Shown here: one piece after another, positions 25,165 through 35,910 of the stretch | How positions within the stretch are numbered: the stretch's first letter is position 1 | Layout of the letters: the number at the start of each line of letters is the position of its first letter | DNA from: Homarus americanus | Taxonomy: Eukaryota > Arthropoda > Malacostraca > Decapoda > Nephropidae | NCBI RefSeq assembly: GCF_018991925.1 | Contig: NW_024744357.1 | Location: 1,952,492-2,016,491, forward strand | Length of the DNA stretch: 64,000 bases | Direction: 5' to 3' | Notes under the pieces: model-generated | What the model saw: only the letters and a program-made list of their open reading frames with translations | Database searches by the model: none | Told to the model about the DNA's origin: nothing | Position numbers and translations under genes: made by a program

Positions 25165-25390
25165 TTAGGTTAGGTTAGGTTAGGTTAGATTAGATTAGAT
25201 TAGATTAGATTAGGTCAGGTCAGGTCAGGTTAGGTTAGGTTCGGTTAGGTAAAGTTAGGTTAGGTTAGATTAGATTAGATTAGGTTAGGTCAGGTCAGGT
25301 TAGGTTAGGTCAGGTCAGGTTAGGTTCGGTTAGGTAAAGTTAGGTTAGGTTAGGTTAGGTTAGGTAAAGTAAAGTAAAATTAGGTTTAAA
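25165..25390. repeat. Interstitial TTAGG-type array
   Basis: About 40 pentamers of GGTTA, GATTA, GGTCA or AAGTT, with runs of pure (TTAGG). It has two internally similar halves (25205-25260 and 25285-25340), each with TCGGTTAGGTAAAG. Confidence 0.92.
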
Positions 25391-25551
25391 TCATTAGGTG
25401 AAACAGGGTGTCTAATCTTCAGGAAGGGTGCCACAGTTAGGTGAATGTGGCACCTTATTTCCACAGCGGCACCACAGTAAGACAATTGCAGGTGCCAGAC
25501 TTACCTTCCTGGGCCAATATTTATTAAACTAAGGCTGGAAGATACGTACAT

Positions 25552-25555
<4 letters not shown>

Positions 25556-25603
<48 letters not shown>
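25556..25603. repeat. (GT)n microsatellite
   Basis: About 24 GT units. Confidence 0.97.
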
Positions 25604-25605
<2 letters not shown>

Positions 25606-25737
25606 AGAGAGTTAACAAGGATAATACAGCCATCATGATATATACTATACTCGTACTGTTATAACCTGATTGATATAAGATTAATTCAGTCACCAGTACA
25701 CTCTGCTACTGACTACTGAGAGTTATGGATACTTCAG

Positions 25738-26070
25738 TGCAGAGGAGGAGGAGGAGGAGGACGAGGCGAAGGAGGTGGGCGAGGAGGAGGCGAAGGAGGT
25801 GGTAGAGTAGGGGGATTTTTGATGGATTTACTTGAAACTTGGCAGGGAACATCGGATGACCTCCCCCCTTCCCTCCTCCCCGCTCTTCCTTCCCTCCTCA
25901 TCCCCTCCCCTTTCTCCCCCTCTTCCCCTCCTCCCCTCCTCCCCTCCTTCTCACCTTCCCTTCCTCTTCCCCCTCCTCTCTTCCCTCTAATATGTGAGGT
26001 GTGTTGTGAGGCAGTGTGAGGTGTGTTGTGAGGCAGTGTGAGGTGTGTTGTGAGGCAGTGTGAGGTGTTA
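25738..26070. repeat. Purine tract, pyrimidine tract and 22-bp triplicate
   Basis: A GGAGGAGGA/GAGGCGAAGGAGGTGG purine stretch (25738-25815) is followed by a CCCTCCTCCC pyrimidine stretch (25858-25988). Next come three copies of a 22-bp GTGAGGTGTGTTGTGAGGCA plus GT unit (25996-26066). The first two are roughly complementary in composition and could form an imperfect purine/pyrimidine hairpin. Confidence 0.85.
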
Positions 26071-26944
26071 AGTGACCCTCCAATCCTCACACCTCCCTCA
26101 CCTCACGTTCAACACGTCCCAACGCCTCCAAATGTTAACGTGTGGAAGTTTACCAAGTGATAGAGGTCATAGTCGTTCACCCCGGGAAGGTCTGGATGCG
26201 ATGAGCGGAAAAAACCTCCACGGGCTCAAAGATTCCAGCGTTAAGAATCTTCCTCCACCGTAAACTGACAATATCAATATCAATTGGTAACTGGTGTACG
26301 TAAAGTTAGATGCAGTAAGAAATAGAGGCTTAAATGACGTCAGGATTGCACTTGAGACTTTATCGTAACAAGATGTTTTCATTCATCCTCAGTTAAGGTA
26401 AGAAAATAAAAACTTTAACGTACGAATCTTTGAGAAAATCTGGTTTAGATTTTTGGCGGGTGTGCCAAGTGTTGAGCGGGCTGGTGGGCGGTCGTCAACG
26501 GCTGAACTCGCTACACTATTCTCCTCCCAACAACACATAACGCAACGAATTAAGACTGTACGTTTATTTTTTTCTTTACTTGTCATATATTAGCTGGAAC
26601 ATGTTGGCGAATTTATTTTATTGTATTTCTGAAAAGGAAAACGTATCATATAAATAAAGTATATAAGTCACCATTCTCGCCTTCCTTTTAACATGAGACT
26701 CGAATTCTCAAAAGATAACTGTAAACCGTTGTCATGTTCAGATCTCCACTATTCTCCTAATTAATAAAATAAAAGAAGAATAAAAATATCACCATTAATC
26801 TTATACTGGACACAATTATAGTCGAATTTTGTCCAGTGTTTATCAGTCTGCCCGGACAAGTGGCGGGTGTATTCTTTGCTGACTTACGGAAGATATTATT
26901 CAGAATGACCACAAACCTGATCAGTGACTAAGGTCGTCTGGCAA
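26071..26944. other. Interval without recognised gene
   Basis: Unique, becoming AT-rich after 26570. Only short open frames, none recognisable. Confidence 0.5.
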
Positions 26945-27103
26945 CACACACACACACACACACACACACTTCTCGCCCTCCCGTTGATTCTGAGCTGTGA
27001 TTATTGTATCTTGTGTCTGATTGGTTGATTCTTGTAGTCTTAGTTGCTTGTGATTGGTTAATTCTTGTAATCCGAGTTGCTTGTGATTGGTTGATTTTGG
27101 TGA

Positions 27104-27665
27104 TCCGCCAAGAGTGAGACTAGTGTGATCAAATAAGCCAAGGGTGAGCCACTGAACCAATAAAGTGTCAGTGAGCTGAAAGTGAGCCAAGGGTGAGCCA
27201 AGAGTGAGCCAAGAGTGAGCCACTGAACCAATGAAGTGTGTCAGTGAGCCGAGAGTGACCCAAGGGTGAGTCAGTGAGCCAAGGGTGAACCACTGAACCT
27301 ATAAAGTGTGTCAGTGAGCCGAGAGTGAGCCAAGGGTGATTCAGTGAACCAAGAGTGAGCCAAGACTAATCCAAGGATGTCAGTGAGCCGAGGTGAGCTA
27401 AGATTGTGTCAGTGAGCGAGAGTGAGCCAAGGGTGAGTTAGTGACCTGAGAATGAGCCAAGAGTGTATCAGTGAACCAAGAGTGAGCCAAGATTGTGTGC
27501 GTGAGCCGAGAGTGAGCTAAGATTGTGTGAGTGAGCCGAGAGTGAGCCAAGGTTGTGTGAGTGAGCCGAAAATAAGCCAAGGATGAGCCAGTGAGCCAAG
27601 ATTAAACCAGGGGTGAGCCAAAAGTGTGCCCGTGAGTCAAGAGTGAGCCTAGCTTGAGCCCAGGA
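27104..27665. repeat. GTGAGCCAAGA degenerate minisatellite
   Basis: About 45 diverged copies of an 11-15 bp unit (GTGAGCCAAGA, GTGAGCCAAGG, CAGTGAGCCGAGA), with a higher-order period near 30 bp in 27470-27560 (AGAGTGAGCTAAGATTGTGT). A (CA)n tract of 11 units lies just upstream (26945-26967). Confidence 0.9.
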
Positions 27666-27766
27666 TGTATAACGCGAGAGGTGGACAGCGAGGGGTCGGT
27701 CTAGTCCGGTCATAAATATGGATTTGGTTGACTGGCTGATATTCAATAGTTATTTGCCCTTCTTCC

Positions 27767-27770
<4 letters not shown>

Positions 27771-27802
<32 letters not shown>
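27771..27802. repeat. (GA)n microsatellite
   Basis: About 16 GA units. Confidence 0.95.
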
Positions 27803-27804
<2 letters not shown>

Positions 27805-27838
27805 TGTTTTGATGGAGAACATTTCCCACTGGCGTAGC

Positions 27839-27895
27839 TAAACCTAACCCAACCTAACCTAACCTAACCTAACCCAACCCAACCTAACCTAACCT
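27839..27895. repeat. CCTAA pentamer patch
   Basis: Eleven AACCT/AACCC pentamers, complement of TTAGG, followed by decaying AATTTAATTCAATTTAAC. Confidence 0.9.
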
Positions 27896-28074
27896 TGTGT
27901 TACTCAATTTAATTCAATTTAACATAACATAACATTACCAGTTCAGCTGTTGCTCATAAGTTATAGCGGTATTGATAAATGGTCGTTTGGTGAACCGTTC
28001 CTAGCACTTTTTTTTTATTTCCAGGTGAATTTAAAAATGGTGTTCGTATTTTTGTTTACTGTACGGTACAGCCT

Positions 28075-28170
28075 CGTGTAAATACGGCCTCACACAGCCT
28101 CATGTCAACGCGGCCTCATACAGCCTCATGTCAACGCGGCCTCATACAGCCTCAGTGAACGCGGCCTCTC
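28075..28170. repeat. 26-bp tandem repeat, about 3.5 copies
   Basis: GCGGCCTCATACAGCCTCAT plus GTCAAC, repeated with small changes at both ends. Confidence 0.9.
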
Positions 28171-28452
28171 AGCGTAGTGTTTCAGGTGCACAGCTTCAAG
28201 AATAATACCGATCGCTCGTAAAAGAAAAAATTGGCGAATTGGCGTGGCGTGTTATTATGCATGAACACTGACCCAGATCCCGGTCCTCAAAGGTTCCCAC
28301 CATGAATATTTCTCGTTACTTAAGATCTAAGATTGTTGAAGATTTAAGTCAGCCAGTTACCTGCCTTCCCTCTCCTTCACTTACGAGGAATAGACTTCAT
28401 GTGACCTCAGTGAAGTGAAACTCAGACCTCGCTAATAAATGTTAACTAATTG

Positions 28453-28480
28453 TGTGTGTGCGTGCGTGCGTGCGTGCGGA
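28453..28480. repeat. (GTGC)n short run
   Basis: GTGTGTGTGCGTGCGTGCGT, an alternating purine-pyrimidine run with CG steps, a strong Z-DNA-type sequence. Confidence 0.9.
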
Positions 28481-29214
28481 TGCGTCGCCAAGGAATTATA
28501 TTGGTGAACTTTCAAATCATTCAAGGCGCAGGATTGTGGTTCATTCTATGAGCACCTCGCCAAGGTCGCTGTGAGTGTTATTACAGGAGACATATTGGTG
28601 TTTTTTATTCACTTTCACTGGGCAATCATTCAAGGCGAAGTATGTGCGGTAAAATGAACAAATAGTTAAATGTATATTGTTGTTAGGTTCGAGAAAATAT
28701 GTAACAAGAGCTACTGGAGTAAAAATGTACGTTTAGGCTGTAAATTGTTATACATATATGTGTATCTAATTTATTTTGATCACATAAGGTAGAAATATTC
28801 TTAAGGGTAAACCTCTCTTACAAGTGATTATATTTGAGCGGTTAATTACCTTTTTAAAACTTTTCTCACGCCATCATAACAAAGAGTAATACTGTACCAC
28901 GACATTTTCTTTCGTTCGTAAACTTGTTGATCTTTATTACATGTAAACATTTCCTGGACAGATATATTGGAATTTGTTTGTAGAATCAATTATACGTATA
29001 TTTTATCAGGATCAAAACACCCATAGATTGGATTTATCTTAATTTGTTTCCCAAGTATATAGATTTAACCATGTCGAAAGTAATGTTAGATTTAACCACT
29101 TCAGAAACAACTCTAGATTTAACCACTCCCAAATTATGTTAGATATAACCTCGTCCAAAATAATGTAAAATTTAACAATGGACAAAATAATGTTATGTGT
29201 TTAATTAAAAAAAA
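28481..29214. other. AT-rich interval, no gene seen
   Basis: No recognisable coding. A diverged repeat of about 33 bp (TTAGATTTAACCACT, TAGATTTAACCACTCC, TTAGATATAACCTCG) is visible at 29065-29190. Confidence 0.5.
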
Positions 29215-29262
29215 TTCTTTCTTTTCTTTCCAGGTGAGTGATGGACGCCAGCTCAGGTATAA
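29215..29262 (+). promoter_or_regulatory. Possible recursive splice site or microexon
   Basis: A 16-base pyrimidine run (TTCTTTCTTTTCTTTC) ends in CAG at 29231-29233 and is followed at once by GTGAGT, giving the acceptor-donor fusion CAG|GTGAGT of a recursive (zero-exon) splice site. A further CAG|GTATAAGT lies 23 bp downstream, so a 23-nt microexon is the alternative. No gene has been identified around it, so function is unproven. Confidence 0.3.
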
Positions 29263-29455
29263 GTACCGACACACGTGTACTTTTGTGTGTATGTGTATAC
29301 CAACGTGTGTACGCGTGTGTGTTTTTGTATCTTGTGTATGCGACTAACACGTTTGTCTGGATTGCATTATTCTCATCTCTTGAACATCTGTGTGACGTGT
29401 TGGTGTTGTGTGTGTTTACCTGGTGACTGACACACTTCATCACCTCTGTAAAAAA

Positions 29456-29850
29456 TAACCTCCCATTGTAACCTCCCATTGTAACCTCCCATTGTAACCT
29501 CTCATTGTGACCTCCCAGTGTAACCTCTCATTGTAACCTCCCATTGTGACCTCCCATTGTAACCTCTCATTGTAACCTCTTTGTAAACTTTCATTGTAAC
29601 GTCTCATTGTAACCTCCCATTGTAACCTCTTTGTAACCTCCCATTGTAACCTCCCATTGTAAACTCATTATAACGTCTCATTGTAACCTCCCATTGTAAC
29701 CTCCTATTGTAACCTCTTTGTAACCTCCCATTGTAACCTCCCATTGTAACCTCTCATTGTAACCTCTTTGTAACCTCCCATTGTAACCTCTTTGTAACCT
29801 CCCATTGTAACTTTCCTTTGTAACTTTCCACTGCAACTTCCCACTGTAAC
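29456..29850. repeat. 13-bp tandem array, about 28 copies
   Basis: The unit TAACCTCCCATTG, with TCTCATTG and TCTTTG shortened forms, is repeated for about 390 bp. Confidence 0.95.
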
Positions 29851-29859
29851 CTCTGACAC

Positions 29860-30330
29860 TAACCTTTCACTGTGACGTAAGACTGTGACTATAACCTTTC
29901 ACTGTGACGTAAGACTGTGACTATAACCTTTCACTGTGACGTAAGACTGTGACTATAACCTTTCACTGTGACGTAAGACTGTGACTATAACCTTTCACTG
30001 TGACGTAAGACTGTGACTATAACCTTTCACTGTGACGTAAGGCTGTGACTATAACCTTTCACTGTGACGTAAGACTGTGACTATAACCTTTCACTGTGAC
30101 GTAAGACTGTGACTATAACCTTTCACTGTGACGTAAGACTGTGACTATAACCTTTCACTGTGACGTAAGACCGTGACTATAACCTTCACTGTGACGTAAG
30201 ACTGTGACTATAACCTTCACTGTGACGTCTGTGACGTAAGACTGTGACTATAACCTTTCACTGTGACGTAAGACTGTGACTATAACCTTTCACTGTGACG
30301 TAAGACTTATAAGTGACATGACTAGACGTA
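29860..30330. repeat. 32-bp tandem array with TGACGTAA, about 14 copies
   Basis: The unit reads TATAACCTTTCACTG then TGACGTAAGACTGTGAC. The first half matches the preceding 13-bp unit; the second half adds TGACGTAA, a CRE/ATF-like octamer. Copies are highly uniform from 29890 to 30170. Confidence 0.95.
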
Positions 30331-30600
30331 CCGTGACGTAAGACTGTGACTATAGTGACGTGTGACTATAGTGACGTAAGACTGTGACTATAACCTTTCA
30401 ACGTAAGACAAAGACTGTGACGTAACCCTGCTTGAATGTGACGTAATAATAAGACTGTGACGTAAGACAAAAACTATGACGTAAGTCAAAGACTGTGACG
30501 TAAGACTAAGACTTAGACTGTGACGTAAGATTAAGACTGTGACGTAAGACGAAGACTGTGACGTAAGACTAAGACTGTGACGTAAGACTAAGACTGACAG
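30331..30600. repeat. GACTGTGACGTAAGACTAA array
   Basis: About 12 copies of a 13-19 bp unit made only of the second half of the upstream 32-bp unit (GTGACGTAAGACTAAGACT, with indels). Confidence 0.9.
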
Positions 30601-30684
30601 AAAGAGTGTGTCAGTCTTGTTTGTGACGCTGCAAAGGTCAAGATATTTGGAGCGCCCTTCAAACCCCCCCCCACACCGTTCTTG

Positions 30685-33450
30685 TTATGTCACCCTATTG
30701 TACCTCTTGTGTCACCCTGTACCATCTCTTGTGTCACCCTGTACCTCTTGTGTCACCCTGTACCATCTCTTGTCACCCTGTACCTCTTGTGTCACCCTGT
30801 ACCATCTCTTGTGTCACCCCCACCTCTTGTGTCACCCTGTACCATCTCTTGTGTCACCCTGTACCTGTGTCACCCTGTACCTCTTGTGTCACCTGTACCA
30901 TCTCTTGTGTCACCCTGTACCTGTGTCACCCTGTTCATTTGTCACCCTTGACCTCTTGTGTCACCCTGTACTCCCCTGTACATTTGTCACCTGACCTCTT
31001 GTGTCACCCTGTACCACCCTGTACCCTGTACCTGTGTCACCCTGTACGTGTCACCCTCACCTGTACCCTGTGTCACCCTGTACCTGTGTCACACCCTGTA
31101 CCTGTGTCACCCTGTTCATTTGTCACCTGACCCTCTTGTGTCACCCTGTACCTGTGTCACCCTGTACCTGTACCACCCCTGTACCTGTGTCACCCTGTAC
31201 GTGTGTCACCCTGTTCATTTGTCACCCTGACCCTCTTGTGTTACCCTGTACTTGTGTCACCCTGTACCTGTGTCACCCTGTACGTGTGTCACCCTGTTCA
31301 TTTGTCACCCTGACCCTCTTGTGTTACCCTGTACTTGTGTCACCCTGTACCTGTGTCACCCTGTACCTGTGTTACCCCTGCGTGTGTCACCCTGTTCATT
31401 TGTCACCCTGACCCTCTTGTGTTACCCTGTACTTGTGTCACCCTGTACCTGTGTACCCTGTGTGTGTCACCCTATTTGTCACCCTGACCCTCTTGTGTTA
31501 CCCTATACTTGTGTCACCCCTGTACCTGTGTCACCCTGTACCTGTGTCACCCTGTATCTGTGTCACCCTGTACCTGTGTCACCCTGTATCTGTGTCACCC
31601 TGTTCATTTGTCACCCTGACCCTCTTGTGTCACCCCTGTACCTGTGTCACCCTGTACCTGTGTCACCCTGTCACCCTGTATCTGTGTCACCCTGTTCATT
31701 TGTGTGTCACCCTGTACCTGTGTCACCCCTGTACCTGTGTCACCTGTACCTGTCACCACTGACCCTCTTGTGTCACCCTGTACTTGTGTCACCCTGTACC
31801 TGTGTCACCCTGTTCATTTGTCACCCCTGACCCTCTTGTGTCATCCTGTACCCCTGTACCTGTGTCACCCTGTGTCACCTGTGTCACCCTGTACCTGTGT
31901 CACCCTGTACCTGTCACCCTGTACCTGTACCTGTGTCACCCTGTATCTGTGTCACCCTGTTCATTTGTCACCCCTGACCCTGTGTCACCCTGTACCTGTA
32001 CTGTGTCACCCTGTACCTTGTGTCGCCCTGTACCTGTGTCACCCTGTTCATTTGTCACCCTGACCCTCTTGTGTCACCCTGTACCTGTGTCACCCTGTAC
32101 CTGTGTCACCCCTGTACCTGTGTCACCCTGTACGTGTGTCACCCTGTTCATTTGTCACCCTGACCTCTTGTGTCACCTGTACTTGTGTCACACCTGTACC
32201 TGTGTCACCTGTACGTGTGTCACCCTGTTCATTTGTCCTGTGTTACCCTGTACTTGTGTCACCACCTGTACCTATTTGTCACCCTGACCTCTTGTGTTAC
32301 CCTTGTGTCACCCTGTGTCACCCTGTACCTGTGTCACCCTGTACCCTGTGTGTCACCCTGTGTCACCTGTGTCACCCTGTACCTGTGTCACCCTGTATCT
32401 GTGTCACCCTGTTCATTTGTCACCCCTGTACCCTGTACCTGTCACCCTGTACCTGTGTCACCCTGTACCTGTGTCACCCTCCTGTCACCCTGTACTTGTG
32501 TCACCCTGTACCTGTCACCCTGTTCATTTGTCACCCTGACCCTCTTGTGTCACCCTACCTGTGTCACCCTGTACCTGTGTCACCCTCACCCCTGTGTCAC
32601 CTTGTACCTGTGTCACCCCTGTGTCACCCTGTTCTTGTCTCTGTGTCACCCTGTACATTTGTCACCCTGACCTCTTGTGTCACCCTGTACTTGTGTCACC
32701 CTGTTATACCTGTGTCACCCTGTACCCTGTCACCCCTGTACACCCCTGTACCTGTCACCGTATACCTGTGTCACCCTGTACCTGTCACCCTGTATTTGTC
32801 ACCTGTGTCACCCTGTATACCTGTACCTGTCACCGTATACCTGTGTCACCGTATACCTGTGTCACCCCTGTACCTGTGTCACCCCTGTACCTGTGTCACC
32901 GTTCCCACCCTGTGTGTCACCCTGTACCTGTGTCACCCTGTACCTGTGTACCCCTGTACCTGTGTCACCTGTGTGTCACCCTGTACCTGTGTACCCTGTA
33001 CCTGTGTGTCCCCCTGTACCTGTGTACCTGTAACCCTGTACCTTGCCTGTGTTACCTGTACCTGTGTCACCCCACCTGTGTCACCTGTACCTGTGTCACC
33101 CTGTACCTGTGTTACCTGTACCTGTGTCACCCTCATTTGTCACCCTGTCTCACCCTGTACTTGTGTCACCCTGTACCTGTCACCGTATACCTGTGTCACC
33201 CTGTTCATTTGTCACCCTGACCCTCTTGTGTCACCCTGTACCTGTGTCACCCTGTACCTGTGTCACCCTCTACCTGTGTCACCTTGTACCTGTGTCACCC
33301 TGTACCTGTCACCGTATACCTGTGTCACCGTATACCTGTGTCACCGTATACCTGTGTCACCCTGTACCTGTGTCACCGTATACCTGTGTCACCCTGTACC
33401 TGTGTCACCCTGTACCTGTGTCACCCTGAACCTGTGTCACCCTGTACCAT
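30685..33450. repeat. 16-bp tandem array, about 2.8 kb
   Basis: The unit GTGTCACCCTGTACCT, with shortened (GTCACCCTGTACCT) and TTCATTT, ATCT and GACCCTCTT variants, occupies about 2.77 kb. A higher-order period of roughly 80-100 bp is visible: the GTTCATTTGTCACCCTGACC marker recurs about every 5-6 units (31211, 31294, 31392 and so on). The length, not a multiple of three, and the stop-free unit give many overlapping spurious open frames (cycle CHPVPVSPCTCVTLYL), none coding. Confidence 0.96.
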
Positions 33451-35327
33451 TTTCTATGTATTTTTGTGTTGTAACCTCCTCTTCTGGTTACTGTCATCTA
33501 CTTTCTTTTGGCTACTGGCGTTTTCCATCTTCTGGTCACTGTCGTTTACCTTATTCTGATTACTGTCCTCTTCAACCCACTGTCAGTGTTCTCTCCATGG
33601 TCTACTGTCAATGTCTACTGTCCATGGTTTCCTGTGACTGTCTATTTGGTGTACTATCTCCTGTGTGACTGTTAATTGTGACTGGTCTGCTGTGTCACTC
33701 CTGCCGCCATTTCATTCTCCACTTTACATTCTTTCCTCATTCTTTCATTTGTTTACGTAATTCATCTTATTTTTTGTCGTTCCTCTATTTCTTCTACCTT
33801 TCTGTCTATCAACTGTTTATTACTTCTTTTTTGCGCACGTATATACAGTCTACACATATATATTGTGTAAATTTATCGTCGACATCTGTATTTATCGTTA
33901 TTTATCGTACTGCTGTCAAACATGTGAGTTACTCTATCGCTGCTACGCCATATCGTCAACACTCTTCGCCCCGCCTCGCCTAATGTCAACTTACTTTCCC
34001 TGTACCATATAATTATCCGCTTTTCGTAACTCTATCTCGTCTTTGTTCTACGTGTAGGAATTTATTCGATTATTCTTGAGTATGATGCTTATTATAGTTA
34101 ATATTCTTATTGGTCTTTCAACGTAAATTCATTGTTTATTTTTGTAGAAGAAAATTAGTGGTAGGTTGCCCCCTGACTGTCTGAGAGATGGGTATTCCTT
34201 GCGCCGTGTTCTGGTTACTGTTGCTTCATGCTGTAGTGTAGTGCTGTTTTAATGTGTTGTGCTGTGATGCATTCCTGCTTGGCCGTATTGTCCTGTCTTA
34301 TGTTACTAGGTTGTTGTAACACCTTTGCCCTCGTGTGTGTGTGTGTGTGTGTGTTAATCATAACCTACATCCTGACCATGTTACTGTGAGTACTACCTCT
34401 GTGTTATCGTAGTTTGGTGTATGTTCCTCTCTTCCTGGGATGACGAAATTTACGATGGTACTTGGGGGTCGTTTGGTACAGTGTGACGGAGAAATACAGT
34501 GGAGAAAATTTTGTAGCTTCTTGTATAATGTTGTATAACTTCTCCTGTATTCAGTAGCCTATTGAATTATTCTGAATGCATCTAACTGTAACTTGATAGT
34601 AGACCCCAAACTTATATATCATTAACCTTAATTACCTAACTCATTGAAAGGATGATGGTTGATGACGTTACGGTTGCAGTCTGATAGTTTGGTTGTTGAT
34701 TTGGTTAGGTTAATGATTTGGTGAAAATGATAATGTTTGATCAGTTATGGATAAAGGTTGGTAAAGTTGGTTAAGTTAGGTTCGTCGATGTTAAAGGATT
34801 AATGCATCTTGGGTTTATTTAGAAGTTTCAGTTGAGAACAGATATAAAGTCGTGAAATTTTACGATTGGAATTTCAGCTTAATATATAAACAAACCCAAG
34901 GCAAGCAAATATCAGATTTAGTTACTTCAGGTGGTAGGAGGTGTGTGAGCTGCTCGTCATTCAGGATTTTAAACACCTGATACCAGAAGAGTCTAAAGGA
35001 TTTACTGAGGCATAAATCGTCTAGGTTCATGGCCGCTAATGTCAGCCTTTCTGCCAGCTTGTACTGAGCCTTTTACTAACTTAGGCGTGTGTGATGTTAA
35101 ATTTCTCTTGACTAGTTAGATCTGGTTTTAGAGCACACGTTTCGTGTTGTGGGAAATGTTTATTGACTTTTGTGTTTAGCGGTGTAGGATATTGCGTGGT
35201 GGGGAGAAGGGAGGGTGCGTGGCGCGGGGTGGGTAAACTAGGTCAAGGTTGTTGTCACCAGCGGCAGTGATGGATGTAATTGGCGGCCCACACTGTGTGG
35301 TCCACGAAGTGTACCGTCGCCCCCTTC
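33451..35327. other. T-rich then mixed unique interval
   Basis: 33450-33990 is pyrimidine-rich with a loose CTACTGTC/CTGGTTACTGTC repetition. 34334-34354 is a short GT run. The rest is unique. A 101-codon frame at 33678-33983 is Phe/Ser/Leu-rich as expected from T-rich sequence, and I recognise no domain. Confidence 0.5.
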
Positions 35328-35910
35328 CTGATATTGATATTGATACTGAAACAGTTTATTTAGCCAGAAGAACACAGATACAGAGTGGATAATAATAACA
35401 ACATTAACATGTCTGAGGCACCCGTGTCATATTGTATCACGCCGTAAGGGTGCCGAATATTAGTTACTTGTACACACACACACACACACACATGTATACA
35501 TGCACGATACATACATGTACATTGTACACCCACTAAAAAATTATTCGGCACCCTTACGGCGTGATACAATATGCCGAATAATTTTAATGGGTGTACAAAG
35601 GAAGCATTATGTAACATTTAGTATCATCTGGGATATCAGTACAATAAAAGCAGGTATATAAAATAGATATTACAAAAAAAATATTAATATTAGACAATAG
35701 ATATTTTTTAAGAGATGATTTAAAGGAAGGGAGCGTAGTCTTTGCTCGGGTGGGTGGGGGTAAGTTGTTCCACATCTTCACACCGTGATATTTTACGGAG
35801 GTCTGGGACTGAGAGGAGTGCATGGGGTGGTCTTAGTAGCTCTGGGTGCCTTAAGTTGTATCTCTGATTATTCCGGAACTGGAAATAATTGTTTTCAAGC
35901 AAGTGATTGA
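35328..35910 (-). pseudogene. LINE 3' terminal fragment with structured 3' UTR
   Basis: Minus-strand translation from 35902 gives FQFRNNQRYNLRHPELLRPPHA. After a frameshift near 35820, it gives QTSVKYHGVKMWNNLPPPTR and LPSFKSSLKKYLL: the C-terminal tail of a non-LTR RT (N.RYNLR, YxGVKxWNxLP, FKxxLKxxL pattern). The palm domain is absent, so it is strongly 5' truncated. After the stop the 3' UTR contains a perfect 31-bp inverted repeat (35429-35459 with 35542-35572), a CA run in the loop, an AATAAA-like signal (TAAATAAAC, minus strand, near 35357), and ends in a short (ATATCA)n tail at 35331-35350. A microsatellite-like 3' tail is typical of CR1/L2-type elements, though the clade is inference. 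Confidence 0.82.
35429..35597. repeat. Nested inverted repeats
   Basis: Arm 35429-35459 is the exact reverse complement of 35542-35572 (31 bp; core CACGCCGTAAGGGTGCCG). A second pair, 35525-35548 and 35573-35597, shares GTACACCCACT/AATGGGTGTAC and ATTATTCGGC/GCCGAATAAT. The two pairs overlap, so alternative hairpins compete. Confidence 0.93.

Noticed and set aside
30608..33668. Several open frames up to 521 codons with VSPCTCVTLYL cycles
   Set aside because: Artefacts of the 16-bp array; frames overlap and change with each monomer indel.
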